A stretch of 64,000 nucleotides of DNA, taken from the NCBI RefSeq assembly GCF_014646655.1, contig NZ_BMNR01000002.1:124001-188000 (forward strand). The letters are read 5' to 3'. Position 1 is the first letter of the stretch; each line of letters starts with the position of its first letter. The position numbers and the translations under genes are program-made. This DNA is from Yeosuana aromativorans. GTDB lineage: Bacteria > Bacteroidota > Bacteroidia > Flavobacteriales > Flavobacteriaceae. Positions 61,294-64,000 of this stretch are shown one piece after another. The notes beneath the pieces are model-generated. The model was not told where the DNA came from. It searched no databases and worked only from the letters and a program-made list of their open reading frames with translations.

Positions 61294-62016
61294 ATGCAAG
61301 ATTTTTTACTAAATAACTACAGTTTATTAACCCATTGTTTTGAGGCCATGGCTGCTTTAACAGGGTTGTTTTTATTTAATAGGTATAAATATTCTACAGC
61401 AAAATACTTTATTTATTTTTTGGTTTATGTAATTGTTGGTGATTTTACAAACATGTATACTTGGCTAGTGTACCCAGATAAATTGCTGGGCTTTCTCATG
61501 GGTACCCTAATAGAAAAAAATTACTGGTGGTCTACATTATTTTGGAGAATAGGGGCTATTATGTTTTTTGCTTTTTATTATCGTAAAGTTATTAAAAATC
61601 AATCTTTTAAAAAAGTAATAAAATACACTAGTTACGGATTTTTGAGTTTTTCAGTTGGCTATATACTATTGAATTGGAAAGCTTTTTTCACAAGTTATTT
61701 TCCAATCATAAGTATTTTAGGTGCAATTATTGTGTTTTTGTGTACGGTTTTTTATTTTATTGAAATATTGAGAAGTGATGAAATTTTGACTTTTTATAAA
61801 TCAATAAATTTTTACATAAGTTTTGCCATTTTTATTTGGTGGTTAATTATAACACCTATAGTTTTTTATGATAACTATACGAGTTATGAAGTTTCAGTTT
61901 ATCAGAGGGACTGGGATTATATTAAATTAAGAAGGTTTATTTATCTCTCTGCCAATATATTTATGTACTCAACTTTTACATTTGCTTTGATATGGTGCAG
62001 ACCACAGAAAAAATAG
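61294..62016 (+). CDS. Integral membrane protein of unknown function, seven-helix type
   Basis: 240 residues from ATG 61294, 4 nt after the upstream stop. A frame start at 61255 would overlap the upstream gene by 35 nt. About seven membrane helices with aromatic-rich faces (YFIYFLVYVIVGDFTNMYTWL, FFAFYYRKVI). It overlaps the histidine-kinase start by 25 nt. It may be the sensory partner of the kinase, which itself has no input domain. Confidence 0.65.
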   Translation: MQDFLLNNYSLLTHCFEAMAALTGLFLFNRYKYSTAKYFIYFLVYVIVGDFTNMYTWLVYPDKLLGFLMGTLIEKNYWWSTLFWRIGAIMFFAFYYRKVIKNQSFKKVIKYTSYGFLSFSVGYILLNWKAFFTSYFPIISILGAIIVFLCTVFYFIEILRSDEILTFYKSINFYISFAIFIWWLIITPIVFYDNYTSYEVSVYQRDWDYIKLRRFIYLSANIFMYSTFTFALIWCRPQKK

Positions 62017-62798
62017 CCAGTACGGCATCCGAAAGATATTTACTGATTTACATGATAGCCGTGTTGGTTATAGTCACTTCATTGGTCATTATATTTTTTG
62101 TTGTGTTTTTAAAGCGAAAAAATAATTTGTTGATTGATAAAATAAAGCAGCAACAGGCTTTTGAAGAAGAGATAGCACAAGCACAAACTGAGACCCAAGA
62201 GCAAACCTTAAAGAACATAGGTTGGGAACTTCATGATAATGTGGGGCAATTATTGGCATTTGCCAGTATGCAGTTGAGTATCTTGAAAATGCAGGTAACT
62301 GATGATGTTAAGGAGAAATTTAAGGATACCTCAGAAGCGCTCAAAGAAAGCTTGAAAGAGGTGAGGGCGCTTTCAAAATCGTTAAACAATGAGGTAGTCT
62401 TGAATATTGGTTTTGAAAAATCAATTACCAACGAGTTGAATCGACTTAAGAAGTTGAAATTTACTTCGGCAGAGCTTGAAATCATTGGAGAAAAAATGGA
62501 GTTTACCAATAGGAAGCATGAGATCATACTGTTCAGGATTATTCAGGAATTTTTGTCCAATTCAGTCAAATATTCCGAAGCCAAAAACCTGCATATCACA
62601 TTAAACTATCAGCAAGACAAATTGATTATTTCTGCAAAAGATGATGGTAAAGGGTTTAATTTAGAAGAAGTAGAACAGGGTTCGGGATTATTGAACATGA
62701 AGAGTAGGGCTGCTTTAATCCATGCTACATCAAAAATTATTTCAAATCCCAATGAAGGTGTGCAGTTAATCATAGAATATCCCTATGAAAAAAATTAA
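61992..62798 (+). CDS. Sensor histidine kinase, HisKA_3 (NarX-like) type
   Basis: 268 residues. One membrane helix (about 18-40), a short coiled linker, the HisKA_3 phosphoacceptor H81 in NIGWELHDNVGQLLAF, then HATPase_c with N box FLSNSVKYSEA and G1 DDGKGF. It lacks a periplasmic sensor domain. A cognate NarL-type response regulator is not seen in the window and the following gene is convergent, so it looks orphan here. Its stop overlaps the ALDH stop tail to tail by 4 nt. Confidence 0.9.
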   Translation: MVQTTEKIASTASERYLLIYMIAVLVIVTSLVIIFFVVFLKRKNNLLIDKIKQQQAFEEEIAQAQTETQEQTLKNIGWELHDNVGQLLAFASMQLSILKMQVTDDVKEKFKDTSEALKESLKEVRALSKSLNNEVVLNIGFEKSITNELNRLKKLKFTSAELEIIGEKMEFTNRKHEIILFRIIQEFLSNSVKYSEAKNLHITLNYQQDKLIISAKDDGKGFNLEEVEQGSGLLNMKSRAALIHATSKIISNPNEGVQLIIEYPYEKN

Positions 62799-64000
62799 AA
62801 GTACTTTAAGAAGAATTTTATTAGCTTAATTTTACCTTTATATGGTGCGTATCGCAAAGGGACATCTATCCAATTACCTCGTTTTACCACGGGTTTTTTA
62901 TGCGAAAATGTTAAAAAAGTTTGTTTTCCATGATACGCTCCAATACCACTGGAACCAACGCCACCAAAAGGTAATCTAGGGTTTGCAAAGTGAATCAAGG
63001 TATCATTTATTGTACCCCCACCAAAAGAAAAATTGGTGATTATTTTTTTTGTAAATGATTTGTTGGTGCTAAAAATATATAGTGATAACGGTTTGTTGTA
63101 TTGATTAATAATATCTTTAATTTCCGCTTCATTTTGATAACTCAAAACAGGTAAAATAGGACCAAAAATTTCCTCTCTCATCAGGTCACTGTCTAAACTA
63201 GGCTCATCAATAACAGTAGGCCCCACGTAAAGATTATCTTTATTGGTTTCGCCACCAATTGAGATGGATTCATTTTTCAACATATTGACCAAACGCTCAT
63301 AATTTTTTAAGTTTATAATTCGTGCAAAATCATGGGATTCTTCTGGACGCCTTGAATAAGAGACTTCTATCTCTTTGCGAAGCACTTCAATAAAGTGTTG
63401 TTTGACAGATTTATGAATAATTATATAATCTGGGGCAATACACGTTTGTCCTGCATTTAAAAATTTACCCCAAACAATGCGTTTGGCAGCCAATTTAATA
63501 TTGGCAATTTCATCAATGATACAAGGGTTTTTGCCACCAAGTTCCAAGGTTGTAGGTGTAAGGTGTTCGGCAGCAGATTTGGCTACAATTTTACCAACAT
63601 TTACACTGCCCGTAAAGAAAATGTAGTCCCATTTTTGCTTCAATAATTCCTGTGCTATGGTTGCATCACCTTGTACAACCGCAACATGTTCTTCCTTAAA
63701 AACATTCCTGATTATTGTTTCAATTATTTTAGCTGTGTTTGATGCCAGTTCACTCGGTTTTAAAACCACAGTGTTGCCAGCTGCAATAGCACCAATAACC
63801 GGTAATAATGATAATTGGTATGGATAGTTCCAAGGAGCAATGACCAAGATTGTTCCATAGGGTTCATAATATATTTTGTCGGTAGAAGGGAAATTCAAAA
63901 AAGACGGCCTAATCCGTTTTGGTTTACTCCAAGACTTTAATTTTTTCAAGGTCAAATTGAGCTCAGCAAGTACAATACCCGTTTCGGATAAAACCGATTC
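62795..64000 (-). CDS. Aldehyde dehydrogenase, class 3-like (5' end outside window)
   Basis: Frame stays open to base 64000 with in-frame upstream residues, so the TTG at 63955 is not the start and the N terminus is missing. About 400 residues are visible: APWNYPYQLSLLPVIGAIAAGNTVVLKPSELA, TGSVNVGKIV, LELGGKNP with the catalytic Glu, and the nucleophile Cys in NAGQTCIAPDY, ending GSSGIGAYHGKQTFLTFSHKKPV. Oxidises an aldehyde, likely fatty or aromatic, with NAD(P). Confidence 0.93.
   Translation of the reverse strand, partial: ESVLSETGIVLAELNLTLKKLKSWSKPKRIRPSFLNFPSTDKIYYEPYGTILVIAPWNYPYQLSLLPVIGAIAAGNTVVLKPSELASNTAKIIETIIRNVFKEEHVAVVQGDATIAQELLKQKWDYIFFTGSVNVGKIVAKSAAEHLTPTTLELGGKNPCIIDEIANIKLAAKRIVWGKFLNAGQTCIAPDYIIIHKSVKQHFIEVLRKEIEVSYSRRPEESHDFARIINLKNYERLVNMLKNESISIGGETNKDNLYVGPTVIDEPSLDSDLMREEIFGPILPVLSYQNEAEIKDIINQYNKPLSLYIFSTNKSFTKKIITNFSFGGGTINDTLIHFANPRLPFGGVGSSGIGAYHGKQTFLTFSHKKPVVKRGNWIDVPLRYAPYKGKIKLIKFFLKYF

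Overview
The window is AT-rich DNA from a member of the Bacteroidota, most likely a marine Flavobacteriaceae. The evidence is a laminarinase-type GH16 enzyme with a C-terminal type IX secretion sorting domain, a bacillithiol-system YtxJ protein, an LptF/LptG permease of Bacteroidota size, DUF6266 and DUF6943 proteins, many short lipoproteins, and several TAnnTTTG-type -7 promoter elements about 35 nt upstream of start codons. I could not assign a species.

Left chromosomal part (1-22287): end of a YheT-like hydrolase; comM; an operon of an unusual NRAMP-family transporter with the 5-oxoprolinase genes pxpA-pxpB-pxpC; on the minus strand deoC-deoD plus a second DeoC paralog that has lost active-site residues; clpB; ytxJ; a YdjM-like membrane protein; lipoproteins; fahA; glyA; a small cassette-like pair of genes between structured repeats; a large surface lipoprotein; a thioesterase; an eight-CxxCH cytochrome with C-terminal TPRs.

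Integrated element (22288-41544, about 19.3 kb): bounded by a 13-bp direct repeat that is the 3' end of tRNA-Ser(UGA). The intact tRNA is at the right end. The probable original tRNA terminator is stranded beside attL, and a second terminator sits just inside attR. Subterminal tandem GTGGGGATAAT-type motifs occur at both ends. The element carries a tyrosine recombinase, two RteC-like paralogs, three small HTH proteins and a possible replication/DNA-binding protein. It has no relaxase, transfer or phage structural gene. Its cargo is a tightly coupled four-gene operon: a BrxC/PglY-type ATPase, a zinc-ribbon adenine methyltransferase, PglZ and a BrxA-like protein. The order matches BREX type 3 but brxF and the helicase brxHII are missing. 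It is followed by a possible papain-like protein, a PD-(D/E)XK nuclease candidate and a SMEK-domain protein. This is the best candidate for an undescribed system in the window. A 1-kb structured non-coding region, a DUF6943 protein and a DUF6266 protein lie to its right.

Right chromosomal part (41618-64000): TSUP permease, nitroreductase, DegT aminotransferase and GH16 enzyme on the plus strand. On the minus strand lies the run tpx-dgkA-ftsK-lolA-lptF/G-ribB (the RibB has a degenerate RibA half). Then come katG, a peroxiredoxin-thioredoxin-DUF6952 operon, nhaC, a methionine gamma-lyase-like enzyme divergent from an Lrp regulator, a membrane-protein/histidine-kinase operon, and a truncated aldehyde dehydrogenase at the edge. 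Tpx, KatG and the peroxiredoxin/thioredoxin genes form a compact peroxide-defence neighbourhood.
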